A stretch of DNA of 55,000 nt from Streptomyces sp. MBT53 (GCF_016654115.1 NZ_JAEQAZ010000041.1:1-55000), one strand, 5' to 3'. Positions 26,390 to 34,788 are shown, numbered from the stretch's first letter. Numbers and translations are program-made. The notes: generated from the sequence alone by a model not told the origin.

Positions 26390-26836
26390 GTGACCGCGTT
26401 TACCGATGAGAACGTCCCGGGCCGCTACGGCCCCTCCGCCACCACCGAGGCCGACCCGCGCGAGGTCGGCAAGGTGCGTACCGAGTACTCCCCCGCGCAC
26501 GACGGGGATCCCGACCCCGGTGAGATCGTCTGGACCTGGGTGCCTTTTGAGGAGAACGACGGCCGGGGCAAGGACCGCCCGGTGCTCGTCGTGGCCCGTG
26601 AGCCCGGCGGGACGCTGCTCGCCGTCCAGCTCTCCAGCAAGCGGCACGACGCCGACCGCGAGTGGGTGGCGATCGGCAACGGCCCGTGGGACAAGTCGGG
26701 CCGCGACTCCTGGGTCGACGTGGACCGCATCCTGCGCCTGCACGAGGACGGCATGCGCCGTGAGGCGTGCGCGATCGACCAGATGCGCTTCAACCTCGTC
26801 CGCCACCGGCTGCACGAGCGCTACGGCTGGACCTGA
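26390..26836 (+). CDS. PemK/MazF-like protein (solitary)
   Basis: A 148-aa protein whose middle part (DPGEIVWTWVPFEENDGRGKDRPVLVVAREPG, split here for brevity: GEIVWTWVPFEENDG then RPVLVVA) follows the PemK/MazF toxin fold start, then LLAVQLSSKRHD. The N-terminal 45 residues and a C-terminal block SWVDVDRILRLHEDGMRRE extend it beyond classical MazF (about 110 aa). No antitoxin gene is adjacent on either side. The function may therefore be an RNase outside a toxin-antitoxin pair, or the fold may be reused. GTG 26390 is preferred as leaderless start. Confidence 0.75.
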   Translation: MTAFTDENVPGRYGPSATTEADPREVGKVRTEYSPAHDGDPDPGEIVWTWVPFEENDGRGKDRPVLVVAREPGGTLLAVQLSSKRHDADREWVAIGNGPWDKSGRDSWVDVDRILRLHEDGMRREACAIDQMRFNLVRHRLHERYGWT

Positions 26837-26861
26837 GCGGCCACCTGCGTGAGCTGAGCGG

Positions 26862-27686
26862 CTACTTCTGGAGCTGACGCTCCGGAAAGGCCCGTACGAA
26901 GGCGTCCCGGACCGTGGCACCCGGTGTGCGGTCCAGGACGCCGAACACCACGTGCTCGAAGGCCCCGGCGAACCTCCCGCCCGGCCCGAGCAGTGCGTGG
27001 AAGGCGCCCGCGACCTGCGCCGGGTCGTTCCGGAACACTCCGCAGCCCCAGGCCCCCAGGACCAGCCGCCGGTAACCGTGCGCGAGCGCCGTCTCCAGCA
27101 CCCGCTCCGCCCGTACGGCCACGGCACCCGGCAGCTCGGCCGCGCGCTCCGGTGCCGTACGCAGCACGACCCCCGCGTTCGGCGCGGCGGCCGTCAGGAA
27201 TCCGGCGGTGTACGGCTCGTCCAGGAGGCGGCCCTTGTCGTCGCGGAAGACGGGGACGGCCGGTGAGTGGACGACCCGGTCCGTGTAGAACGGATCGCGG
27301 TGGGCGCGGTGGTGGTCGTAGAAGCCGCGGGCCTCGAGCAGGCAGGTGTACAGCGCGGAGGCGCGGCACAGGGCCTCTTCCTGGGCCTGGGCGCCGTTGA
27401 GGAAACCGCCGCCGGGGTTGCGGGCCGAGGCGAAGTTCAGCACGGCCACCGGGCCGGTGAGACGGCGGGCGGCCTCCAGGCTGCTCTCGCCCGTGACCTC
27501 GATGAACGTGTCCACCGGCGAGAACGCCGGTATGCGCACCGGTTCCGGTCCGTGCAGGCTCGTGCCCGCTCGGGCCGCCTCGGTCTCCGCGGCGATGGGC
27601 ACCTCGCGCCCGTCCGCCGCGCGGTAGCCCCCGGCCGCGACGATCTGTTCGGTCTGCTGCGCGATACCGCGCAGGCGCGCGCTCAT
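26862..27686 (-). CDS. TIGR02452-type macrodomain protein, bacterial PARG-like
   Basis: A 274-aa protein of the poly(ADP-ribose) glycohydrolase superfamily. The PARG signature is intact: GGG at residues 92-94 (ARNPGGGFLNGAQ) followed by QEE at 102-104, the catalytic glutamates. The later block VLGAWGCGVFRNDP is the macrodomain phosphate-binding segment. It would remove ADP-ribose chains or O-acetyl-ADP-ribose-type modifications in the cytoplasm. ATG 27686 is chosen over longer options because the domain starts right after it (RLRGIAQQTEQIV). It converges on the PemK-like gene and is divergent from egtA. Confidence 0.88.
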   Translation of the reverse strand: MSARLRGIAQQTEQIVAAGGYRAADGREVPIAAETEAARAGTSLHGPEPVRIPAFSPVDTFIEVTGESSLEAARRLTGPVAVLNFASARNPGGGFLNGAQAQEEALCRASALYTCLLEARGFYDHHRAHRDPFYTDRVVHSPAVPVFRDDKGRLLDEPYTAGFLTAAAPNAGVVLRTAPERAAELPGAVAVRAERVLETALAHGYRRLVLGAWGCGVFRNDPAQVAGAFHALLGPGGRFAGAFEHVVFGVLDRTPGATVRDAFVRAFPERQLQK

Positions 27687-27966
27687 GGCATAACCCCCGT
27701 GTACGCCATGAGAGCGCGCCCCGCGATCTCCCCCGTGTTCTCCCCCGTCGTGCTCATACATGCATCGTGAGCGATGCTGGTCGTGCGGTGCAACGGAGTT
27801 TCCGGGCTCCGCGAACGGCCGGCGAACCGGAGATTACCGATCCCGAACGTGGCAATACGCACCCTTGTGCGACTCGCCGCGAGGGTCTTGGGTGGTACGA
27901 GTGTGCCGACCCGGGCCCAACCGAAACCGGGCCGGTGGCATGGTGGAATCTCAGGAGGATCCCGAC

Positions 27967-29271
27967 ATGTCCGATACGGCAAGTGACTGTAGCGACTGTA
28001 CGGAGCCCCGTACCGCGGTCACCGAACCCGAGGTGGAGGCCCTGGTCAGGGGCATCTGCTTCAAGACCGGTCCGCCCCGAACCCTCGGGGTCGAAGTGGA
28101 ATGGCTCGTCCACGAGCTGCGGCTCCCGCAGCTCCCCGTGACACCCGAACGACTCGAAGCGGCCTACGCCGCGTTGAAGACCGTGCACCTGAGGTCGGCG
28201 CTCACCGTCGAGCCCGGCGGCCAGCTGGAACTCAGCTCGTCGCCCGCCACCTCCCTGATGGAGTGCATCGGTTCCGTCTCCGAAGACCTCGACACCGTCC
28301 GCGCGATACTGGCCCGCGACAACCTGGGGCTGGTCGGCGTCGGCCACGATCCCTGGCACCCGCCGCGCCGGTTCCTGCACGAGCCGCGCTACGACGCCAT
28401 GGAGCGCTGCCTCGACCGCACAGGACCCGCGGGCCGCCGCATGATGTGCACCTCGGCGTCCGTGCAGGTGTGCCTCGACGCCGGCTACGAGGAGCCCGGA
28501 CCGCTCGGCCACGGGCGGCGCTGGTGGCTGGCGCACCAGCTGGGCGCGGTGCTGGTGGCCGCGTTCGCCAACTCCCCGCTGGTCGGCCGCAGCCCCACGG
28601 GCTGGCGTTCCTCCCGGCAGCTGATCTGGATGGAGATCGGCCCCGGCCGGGCGGGCGCGCCGCCGCTGGACGCGGAACCGCGCGGCGCCTGGGCGGAGCA
28701 CGTGCTGGACTCGCCGGTGATGTGCGTCCGGCGCGAGGACGGCCCGTGGGACGTGCCCGAGGGGCTGACCTTCCGGGAGTGGACCCGTTCGTCCACGCCC
28801 CCGACCCGTGACGACCTCGACTACCACCTGACCACCCTGTTCCCGCCGGTGAGACCGCGTGGCCATCTCGAACTGCGCATGATCGACGCGCAGCCCGGGG
28901 ACGACGGCTGGATCGTGCCGCTCGCGGTGACGACGGCGCTGTTCGACGACCCGGAGGCCGCCGAGACCGCGTACCGGGCGGTGAAGCCGCTGGCCGAACG
29001 GTCCCTGGGCCTGCCCGCGCCGCACAATCCGCTGTGGATCGACGCGGCCCGCTACGGCCTGTCCGACCCGGAGCTGCACGAGGTGGCGCTCGTGTGCTTC
29101 GCGACGGCGCTGGAGGCGCTGCCCCGGCTGGGCGCGAGCGCCGAGGTCGTGGACGCCGTCCGCGCGTACTTCGACCGCTATGTCATCCGGGGCCGCTGCC
29201 CCGCCGACGATCTGCTCGACCGCGTGCGTGGCACGGACAGCCGCCCGCACGGGAAGGACATCCGCACATGA
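27967..29271 (+). CDS. egtA: ergothioneine biosynthesis glutamate-cysteine ligase EgtA
   Basis: A 434-aa glutamate-cysteine ligase making gamma-glutamylcysteine for ergothioneine. The GCS2 fold is visible in LGVEVEWLVHEL, TVEPGGQLELSSSP, GVGHDPWHPPRR, and HLELRMIDAQPGDDGW. ATG 27967 has AGGAGG 8 nt upstream; an in-frame ATG at 27940 lacks a site. It is first of the gapless operon egtA-egtB-egtC-egtD, overlapping egtB by 4 bases. The 280-bp gap to the divergent PARG gene (27687-27966) contains no other gene that I can support. Confidence 0.93.
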   Translation: MSDTASDCSDCTEPRTAVTEPEVEALVRGICFKTGPPRTLGVEVEWLVHELRLPQLPVTPERLEAAYAALKTVHLRSALTVEPGGQLELSSSPATSLMECIGSVSEDLDTVRAILARDNLGLVGVGHDPWHPPRRFLHEPRYDAMERCLDRTGPAGRRMMCTSASVQVCLDAGYEEPGPLGHGRRWWLAHQLGAVLVAAFANSPLVGRSPTGWRSSRQLIWMEIGPGRAGAPPLDAEPRGAWAEHVLDSPVMCVRREDGPWDVPEGLTFREWTRSSTPPTRDDLDYHLTTLFPPVRPRGHLELRMIDAQPGDDGWIVPLAVTTALFDDPEAAETAYRAVKPLAERSLGLPAPHNPLWIDAARYGLSDPELHEVALVCFATALEALPRLGASAEVVDAVRAYFDRYVIRGRCPADDLLDRVRGTDSRPHGKDIRT

Positions 29272-30608
29272 CCGACGCCGACACCACCGTTGATGACATC
29301 GATATCGAGGCGCTCAGGGAACGGGCGCTGACCACCCTCACCACGGCCCGGGACCGCACGACGCTCCTGACGAGCTGCGTGGACGAGCCCGAACTCACCG
29401 CGCAGGTCTCGCCGTTGATGTCCCCGCTGGTCTGGGACCTCGCGCACATCGGCAACCAGGAAGAGCTGTGGCTGCTGCGCGCCGTCGGCGGCCGGGACGC
29501 GATGCGCCCCGAGATCGACGGCCTCTACGACGCCTTCGAGCACCCGCGCTCCGAACGCCCCTCGCTGCCGCTGCTGCCGCCCGCGGAAGCCCGGCAGTAC
29601 GCGGCCGAGGTGCGCGGCCGGGTGACGGACGTACTGGCCGATTCGACGTTCCGCGGGACGCGGCTGACGGAGGCGGGCTTCGCCTTCGGGATGGTCGCCC
29701 AGCACGAACAGCAGCACGACGAAACGATGTTGATCACCCATCAGCTCCGCACGGGCCCCCAGGCGTTGACGGCTCCGGACCCGGAACCGGTACCGCTGTT
29801 CACCGGCCCGTCCGAAGTCCTCGTCCCCGGCGGCCCGTTCACGATGGGCACCTCCACCGAGCCGTGGGCGCTGGACAACGAGAAGCCCGCGCACCGGCGC
29901 GAGGTGGCCCCCTTCTACATCGACACGACCCCGGTGACCAACGGCGCGTATCTGGCGTTCATCGAGGACGGCGGCTACGACGACCCGCGCTGGTGGACGA
30001 AGGAGGGCTGGGCGCACATCCGCCGCAACTCCCTTGTCGCGCCGCTGTTCTGGCGCAAGGACGGCAAGCAGTGGCTGCGGCGCCACTTCGGCGCGACGGA
30101 GGCCGTGCCACCCGACGAGCCCGTCCTGCACGTGTGCTGGTACGAGGCCGACGCCTACGCCCGCTGGGCCGGACGCCGGCTGCCCACCGAGGTGGAGTGG
30201 GAGAAGGCGGCCCGCCACGATCCGGTGAACGACCGCTCGATGCGCTACCCATGGGGCGACGCCGACCCGGCCCCGGAACACGCCAACCTCGGCCAGCGCC
30301 ACCTCCGCCCGGCACCCGCGGGCAGCTATCCGGCGGGTGAATCACCGCTGGGCGTACGGCAGTTGATCGGCGACGTGTGGGAGTGGACGTCGAGCGACTT
30401 CCTGCCCTACCCGGGGTTCAGGGCGTTCCCGTACAAGGAGTACTCGGAGGTGTTCTTCGGCCCGGAGTACAAGGTTCTGCGGGGCGGTTCGTTCGCCGTG
30501 GACGAGGTGGCCTGCCGGGGCACGTTCCGCAACTGGGACTACCCGATCCGGCGGCAGATCTTCTCCGGGTTCCGCACAGCCCGTACGGCTCGCTCGGAGG
30601 CCGTCTGA
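29268..30608 (+). CDS. egtB: ergothioneine sulfoxide synthase EgtB
   Basis: A 446-aa non-heme iron enzyme that joins gamma-glutamylcysteine to hercynine with O2. The N-terminal DinB-like domain carries the iron facial triad: H60 (DLAHIGNQ), H146 and H150 (QHEQQHDE). The C-terminal formylglycine-generating-enzyme-like domain runs from about residue 185 (VLVPGGPFTMGTSTEPW) to the end (VLRGGSFAVDEVACRGTFRNW). It overlaps egtA by 4 bases and egtC by one, so translation is coupled. Length matches characterised EgtB proteins. Confidence 0.95.
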   Translation: MTDADTTVDDIDIEALRERALTTLTTARDRTTLLTSCVDEPELTAQVSPLMSPLVWDLAHIGNQEELWLLRAVGGRDAMRPEIDGLYDAFEHPRSERPSLPLLPPAEARQYAAEVRGRVTDVLADSTFRGTRLTEAGFAFGMVAQHEQQHDETMLITHQLRTGPQALTAPDPEPVPLFTGPSEVLVPGGPFTMGTSTEPWALDNEKPAHRREVAPFYIDTTPVTNGAYLAFIEDGGYDDPRWWTKEGWAHIRRNSLVAPLFWRKDGKQWLRRHFGATEAVPPDEPVLHVCWYEADAYARWAGRRLPTEVEWEKAARHDPVNDRSMRYPWGDADPAPEHANLGQRHLRPAPAGSYPAGESPLGVRQLIGDVWEWTSSDFLPYPGFRAFPYKEYSEVFFGPEYKVLRGGSFAVDEVACRGTFRNWDYPIRRQIFSGFRTARTARSEAV

Positions 30609-31381
30609 TGTGCCGTCACCTGGCGTACCTGGGACCCGAGGAGCCGCTCGGCCGGCTCCTCGTGGACCCGGAGCACAGCCTGTACCGCCAGTCCTGGGAA
30701 CCCCGGCGCCAACGGCACGGCACGGTCAACGCCGATGGTTTCGGGGTGGGTTGGTACGCCGAGGGCGACCCGGTGCCCGGCCGCTACCGGCGAGCCGTGC
30801 CCATCTGGGGCGACCAGTCCTTCGCCGACCTGGCCCGCGTGGTCCGCTCGGGGGCGCTGCTGGCCGCCGTACGGGACGCGACGTTCGCGGGTGCGGACGG
30901 GGAGGCCGCGGCGGCGCCGTTCGCCGCGGGCCCCTGGCTGTTCAGTCACAACGGCGCCGTCACCGGCTGGCCACAGACGCTCGCCGCGCTCGCCCGACGC
31001 CTGCCCCCGGTCGACCTGTTGTCCCTTGAGGCCCGCTGCGACTCGGCACTCGTCTGGGCGCTGGTCCTCGGCCGGCTGCGGGCGGGCGACGCGGAGGGCC
31101 AGGCGCTGGCCGACACGGTGGTGGAGGTCGCCCACGCGGCCCCCGGCTCCCGCCTCAACCTCCTTCTCACCAACGGCGATTCGATCGCCGCGACGGCCTG
31201 GGGCGACTCCCTCTGGTACCTCTCCGAGCCCGGCCGCCGCACGATCGTGGCCTCCGAACCCTACGACGACGACCCGCACTGGCAGGAGGTCCCCGACCGC
31301 ACTCTGCTCACCGCGAACCGCGCCGAGGTCCTCCTCACCCCCCTGAAAGACCTCGCACCACCGAAGGAGCCCCGCACGTGA
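30608..31381 (+). CDS. egtC: gamma-glutamyl-hercynylcysteine sulfoxide amidohydrolase EgtC
   Basis: A 257-aa class II glutamine amidotransferase-like hydrolase that removes glutamate from the EgtB product. The catalytic N-terminal cysteine directly follows the initiator Met (MCRHLAYLG), and ADGFGVGWY and FSHNGAVTGW are the conserved Ntn-hydrolase substrate motifs. Its ATG uses the A of the egtB TGATG junction, and its 3' end overlaps the egtD GTG by 4 bases. Confidence 0.95.
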   Translation: MCRHLAYLGPEEPLGRLLVDPEHSLYRQSWEPRRQRHGTVNADGFGVGWYAEGDPVPGRYRRAVPIWGDQSFADLARVVRSGALLAAVRDATFAGADGEAAAAPFAAGPWLFSHNGAVTGWPQTLAALARRLPPVDLLSLEARCDSALVWALVLGRLRAGDAEGQALADTVVEVAHAAPGSRLNLLLTNGDSIAATAWGDSLWYLSEPGRRTIVASEPYDDDPHWQEVPDRTLLTANRAEVLLTPLKDLAPPKEPRT

Positions 31382-32340
31382 GTCCGTTCCTTCTCACCCG
31401 CACCCTGCCCGAGGACGCCACCGACGCGGCCCTGCGTGCCGACGTCCTGGAAGGCCTCACCCGCACCCCGAAGACCCTCCCGCCGAAGTGGTTCTACGAC
31501 GCCCACGGCAGCGAACTCTTCGAGCAGATCACCGAGTTGCCCGAGTACTACCCGACCCGCGCGGAACGGGAGATCCTCGTCGACCGGGCCGGCGAGATCG
31601 CCGCCGCGACCGGTGCGCGGACGCTCGTCGAGCTGGGCTCCGGCTCCTCGGACAAGACACGCCACCTCCTCGACGCGTTCACCGACCTGGCTCTGTACGT
31701 CCCGGTCGACGTCAGCGAGAGCGCGCTCACCCAGGCCGGGCACGCCCTCATCGCGGAGCGGCCAGCTCTCGACGTACACGCCCTGATCGCCGACTTCACC
31801 GGCGCGATCACGCTCCCGGAGACACCGGGACCGCGCCTGCTGGCGTTCCTGGGCGGCACGATCGGCAACCTGCTGCCGGCCGAACGCGCCACGTTCTTCG
31901 CCGGCCTCCGCGCGCTGCTCTCACCCGGCGACGCGCTGCTGCTGGGCACGGACCTGGTCAAGGACGAACAGGTCCTGGTCAGGGCGTACGACGACGCGGC
32001 CGGGGTGACGGCCGCGTTCAACAAGAACGTCCTGACCGTGGTCGACCGTGAACTGGGCGCCGATTTCGACACCGACGCCTTCGACCACGTGGCCCTCTGG
32101 GACGCCGGCAACGAGTGGATCGAGATGCGGCTGCGGTCCCGCACGGACCAGACCGTGAAGATCCCGGCGCTCGATCTCGCCGTCGACTTCGCGGCCGGCG
32201 AGGAACTGCGCACCGAGATCTCGGCGAAGTTCCGCAAGGAGGGTGTGCGGAGCGAACTGGCGGCGGCCGGGCTGGAGTTGGCCCACTGGTGGACCGACCG
32301 GGAGGGCCGCTTCGCGCTGTCACTGAGCGTGGTGCGCTGA
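31378..32340 (+). CDS. egtD: histidine N-alpha-methyltransferase EgtD
   Basis: A 320-aa SAM-dependent enzyme that trimethylates histidine to hercynine, the first committed step of ergothioneine synthesis. KTLPPKWFYDAHGSELFEQI, TLVELGSGSSDKT, and FLGGTIGN are the family signatures; the histidine-binding loop with EWIEMRLRS follows. GTG start inside the egtC stop. It is the last egt gene; a pyridoxal-phosphate C-S lyase (egtE) is not in the window, so the final step must be supplied from elsewhere, as is usual in Streptomyces. Confidence 0.95.
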   Translation: MSPFLLTRTLPEDATDAALRADVLEGLTRTPKTLPPKWFYDAHGSELFEQITELPEYYPTRAEREILVDRAGEIAAATGARTLVELGSGSSDKTRHLLDAFTDLALYVPVDVSESALTQAGHALIAERPALDVHALIADFTGAITLPETPGPRLLAFLGGTIGNLLPAERATFFAGLRALLSPGDALLLGTDLVKDEQVLVRAYDDAAGVTAAFNKNVLTVVDRELGADFDTDAFDHVALWDAGNEWIEMRLRSRTDQTVKIPALDLAVDFAAGEELRTEISAKFRKEGVRSELAAAGLELAHWWTDREGRFALSLSVVR

Positions 32341-32433
32341 CTTCGGGTGACGGGCCGTCTCGCGTACCGCCGCACCTTGGGGCACGGTGGAGTGACGCGT
32401 GACGCGCCCGTCACGGCCGAGAGGAGTACCCGC

Positions 32434-32649
32434 ATGTCCAACCACACGTACCGGGTCACCGAGATCGTCGGCACCTCTCACGAGGGCATCGACCAGGCCA
32501 TCCGCAACGGCGTGGCCCGCGCCGCGCAGACCCTGCGCAGCCTCGACTGGTTCGAGGTGACGCAGGTCAGGGGCCAGATCGAGAACGGGCAGATCGAGCA
32601 CTACCAGGTCGGTCTGAAGGTCGGCTTCCGCATCGAGGACGAGGACTGA
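32434..32649 (+). CDS. dodecin family flavin-storage protein
   Basis: A 71-aa protein with the dodecin pattern (TYRVTEIVGTSHEGIDQAIRNG; LDWFEVTQVRGQIENG; YQVGLKVGFRIED). Dodecins form 12-subunit shells that bind riboflavin, FMN or CoA and buffer free flavin. GAGAGGAG lies before the ATG. It follows egtD by 93 bases on the same strand and may be read with the egt operon. A strong hairpin follows within 20 bases of the stop. Confidence 0.92.
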   Translation: MSNHTYRVTEIVGTSHEGIDQAIRNGVARAAQTLRSLDWFEVTQVRGQIENGQIEHYQVGLKVGFRIEDED

Positions 32650-32652
32650 CAC

Positions 32653-32688
32653 ACCTGACCTACCGCGGGCGCACCGCGTAGGTCAGGT
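32653..32688. terminator. bidirectional hairpin, overlapping a coding 3' end
   Basis: CACCTGACCTA (32653-32663) pairs with TAGGTCAGGTG (32679-32689 approx.), extended by CGCG/CGCG with a bulge. It serves dodecin and the convergent RibD-C gene, whose TAG stop at 32660-32662 lies inside the stem. Confidence 0.75.
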
Positions 32689-33328
32689 GCGTCACTCGCG
32701 ACGACGGCTGCGCGCGGACCGGCTCCAGCGCGATCCTGGACCGGTCCACGCCGTCGAACAGCCGGGTGCCGGTGCCGAAGAGCACCGGTGACAGCGTGAT
32801 CGAGAACTCGTCGACCAGGCCCGCGTTCAGGTACTCCAGGATCGTCGCGCCGCCGCCCGCGATACGGACGTCCCGGTCGCCGGCGGCCTCGCGGGCCTGG
32901 TCGAGGGCGTGCTCGACGCCGTCGTCGACGAAGTGGAACGTGGTGCCGCCGGGCCGCTCCCACGGGTCGCGCTTCTTGTGCGTCACCACGAAGACCGGGG
33001 TGTGGAAGGGCGCCTCCTCCGGCCAGGACGCCTCACCGAGGTCGAACATGCGCCTGCCCATGACGCTCGCGCCGGTGCGCTCGAACGTCTCGCGCGCGAT
33101 GTCGTTGTCGACGCCCTCCTCACCGCCCTCGCCCAGCTTCGCGTTCTCCCGGAAGAACCGCAGCGGGAACACCCACTGCTGCAGCTCCGTCCACTGCCCC
33201 ATCCAGCGCTGCACGTCCGGGTCGTCCCGCCGTTCGGGCGCGAAGAGCGTGAGCTCATCGGGCACGGGCTCGGGTGCGACGAAGCCGTCCAGCGACATCG
33301 ACACGCTGAAGAACACCTTGCCGGCCAT
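32660..33328 (-). CDS. dihydrofolate reductase-like / RibD C-terminal domain protein
   Basis: A 222-aa protein with the RibD_C fold: VFFSVSMSLDGFVAPE at the start, GASVMGRRMFDLGEASW, VFVVTHKKRDPWERP, and DVRIAGGGATILEYLNAGLVDEF. Such proteins bind NADPH and reduce small heterocycles; most stand-alone members have no assigned reaction. ATG 33328 shares a base with the AHSA1 gene stop (TGATG), making it third in an arsR-AHSA1-RibD_C operon. This trio recurs in Streptomyces and is often annotated only as yield-/stress-related. The 3' end forms part of a terminator hairpin. Confidence 0.9.
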   Translation of the reverse strand: MAGKVFFSVSMSLDGFVAPEPVPDELTLFAPERRDDPDVQRWMGQWTELQQWVFPLRFFRENAKLGEGGEEGVDNDIARETFERTGASVMGRRMFDLGEASWPEEAPFHTPVFVVTHKKRDPWERPGGTTFHFVDDGVEHALDQAREAAGDRDVRIAGGGATILEYLNAGLVDEFSITLSPVLFGTGTRLFDGVDRSRIALEPVRAQPSSRVTHLTYAVRPR

Positions 33329-33840
33329 CAGCCCTCCACCGCCTTCCGCGCGAGGTCGGTGACGTAGGCCGCGAGGTTGCCCAGGGTCTGCTCGCCGCCC
33401 TCGATCGCGTGGTACTTCTCGGCCGCCTCGTCGCGCAGTTCCTTGGTGGGGAACAGGGTGCGCATGACGAGCCGGGTCGCCGCGCCGTCCGCGGCGAAGG
33501 TCAGGACCGACCCGAAGGCGTTCGGGTCCTCGGGGGTCTCGCCGTGCAGCAGCTCGATCCGCTCCGGCGGGACGATCCGGGTCCAGCGGATCCACTCGGA
33601 GTAGTCGGTCCCGTCCGGCCCGTGGAGGACGAAGACCCACTCCCCGCCCTCGCGGAACTCGAAGGACCGCGTGGTGGTGGTGAACCCGTCCGGCCCCCAC
33701 CACCGCGACAGATGCCGGACCTCGGTGAAGGCCTCGAACACCAGCTCCCGGGGCGCGTCGACGACCCGGGAGACGACGATCTCCCGTTCGGCCGTCGCCG
33801 ACTCCGCTCCCGCCCCTGTTTCCTGCCTTGTCCCTGCCAT
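33328..33840 (-). CDS. AHSA1/SRPBCC domain protein
   Basis: A 170-aa START-like (SRPBCC) protein. IVVSRVVDAPRELVFEAFTEVRHLSRWWGP and FEFREGGEWVFVLHGPDG are the hallmarks of the AHSA1 branch, which forms a hydrophobic ligand pocket. Gene lies 3 bases after the ArsR stop and overlaps the next gene by one base, so all three are co-expressed. ArsR-AHSA1 pairs are common in actinobacteria and the ArsR protein is thought to sense the condition or ligand. No enzymatic residues are visible. Confidence 0.9.
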   Translation of the reverse strand: MAGTRQETGAGAESATAEREIVVSRVVDAPRELVFEAFTEVRHLSRWWGPDGFTTTTRSFEFREGGEWVFVLHGPDGTDYSEWIRWTRIVPPERIELLHGETPEDPNAFGSVLTFAADGAATRLVMRTLFPTKELRDEAAEKYHAIEGGEQTLGNLAAYVTDLARKAVEG

Positions 33841-33843
33841 CGG

Positions 33844-34185
33844 TCAGCCCTCCTGTCCTGTCTGCTTGAGCTCCTGCACATAGGTGTCGAGCCGGTCGAA
33901 GCTCTCGTTCCAGAACCGCTCGAACCCGCCGGCCCACTCGTGGACGGGCCGCAGCCCGCGGGCGTCCAGGCCGTAGAGCCGCTGCTTGCCCGCCTCGCGG
34001 ACCCGCACCAGGCCTACCTCCCGGAGCACCCGCAGATGCTTGGACGCCCCCGGCTGGCTCATCCCCAGCTCGTGCGCCAGCTCGGTCACCGGTCGCTCAC
34101 CCGCCCGCAGCAGCGCCAGGATCTCCCGGCGCTGCGGCTCGGCGATCGCGTTGAAGACGTCCGACGTCGTCGCTGCTCGTGCCAT
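33844..34185 (-). CDS. ArsR-family winged-helix regulator
   Basis: A 113-aa regulator: DVFNAIAEPQRREILALLRAGERPV leads into the HTH LAHELGMSQPGASKHLRVLREVGLV. It lacks the cysteine metal-binding ELCVCD motif of metal-sensing ArsR proteins, so it is probably not a metal sensor; this subgroup is typically linked to AHSA1 proteins. First gene of the operon with AHSA1 and RibD_C. The ATG lies 6 nt after TACGAT, a probable leaderless start, and it probably represses its own promoter. Confidence 0.92.
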   Translation of the reverse strand: MARAATTSDVFNAIAEPQRREILALLRAGERPVTELAHELGMSQPGASKHLRVLREVGLVRVREAGKQRLYGLDARGLRPVHEWAGGFERFWNESFDRLDTYVQELKQTGQEG

Positions 34186-34191
34186 GCAGCC

Positions 34192-34197
34192 ATCGTA
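34192..34197 (-). promoter_or_regulatory. TANNNT -10 box for leaderless arsR gene
   Basis: Minus-strand TACGAT, 6 nt before the ATG. The spaced direct repeats TATG-N4-TATG just beyond it (forward strand 34196-34207) could be part of the operator. Confidence 0.5.
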
Positions 34198-34284
34198 TGC
34201 CGATATGGGAATGCGTCAAGCCGCGCAGGAGCCGTGCGCGTCCTGTCGGATGACGCGGCTACGGCCCTCTCAGGTCCGGCCCCT

Positions 34285-34776
34285 TCAGGTCCGGCCCTCC
34301 CCCTCCTGCGCCGCCTCCAGCGCGGCGGATGGAACGGTCCAACGGGCTCGTACGACCCTGAACCCGGCCCGCTCGGCGTCGTCGCAGACCAACTCGTCGT
34401 CGTCCACGAGAACCCTGATGTCCCGGTCCCGGGCGAGCCGCTCGAGGATCTCCAGCTTGGTGCGGCGGGCGGGTCTGCGGTCGTCGTTGCGCCGCATGAA
34501 GACCCGCCCCTCGGGCAGCCCCTGCGCGGCGAGCCAGTCGAGCGTGTCGCGCCGGCAGCGCTCGGGCCGCCCGGTCAGATAGACGACCTCGCACTCCTCG
34601 GCACACTCCAGCGCGAGCGCGACGCCTTCCGCCAACGGCGGGTCCTGGGACGCGGCGCCGAAGAAGCCGTCCCAGTCGCGCGGCTTGTGCTCCAGGAACC
34701 GCTGCCGGTGGGCCGTGTCGGCGAGGGTGTTGTCGAGGTCGAACACGGCGAGGGGCCGCCTGCTGTCAGCTGTCAC
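34285..34776 (-). CDS. HAD-superfamily phosphatase (PNKP phosphatase-like)
   Basis: A 163-aa hydrolase with HAD motif I FDLDNTLADT near residues 11-20 (nucleophile and acid aspartates), motif II YLTGRP, a lysine after RRT (motif III) and VLVDDDELVCDDA as motif IV. The pattern FDLDNTLADTAHR resembles the 3'-phosphatase domain of polynucleotide kinase/phosphatase, so a nucleotide or nucleic-acid substrate is possible. GTG 34776 is chosen because TATGGT lies 6 nt upstream, a leaderless arrangement, and the preceding frame has no family similarity. It is a single gene. Confidence 0.85.
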   Translation of the reverse strand: MTADSRRPLAVFDLDNTLADTAHRQRFLEHKPRDWDGFFGAASQDPPLAEGVALALECAEECEVVYLTGRPERCRRDTLDWLAAQGLPEGRVFMRRNDDRRPARRTKLEILERLARDRDIRVLVDDDELVCDDAERAGFRVVRARWTVPSAALEAAQEGEGRT

Positions 34777-34782
34777 CGGGCC

Positions 34783-34788
34783 ACCATA
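34783..34788 (-). promoter_or_regulatory. TANNNT -10 box for leaderless HAD gene
   Basis: Minus-strand TATGGT, 6 nt before GTG 34776. Confidence 0.5.

Noticed and set aside
26390..27686. PemK-like and PARG-like genes as a toxin-antitoxin pair
   Set aside because: They are convergent on opposite strands with no shared promoter and belong to families not known to neutralise each other.
27760..27966. In-frame N-terminal extension of egtA or a separate small gene
   Set aside because: The stretch is not EgtA-like, and AGGAGG precedes the ATG at 27967.
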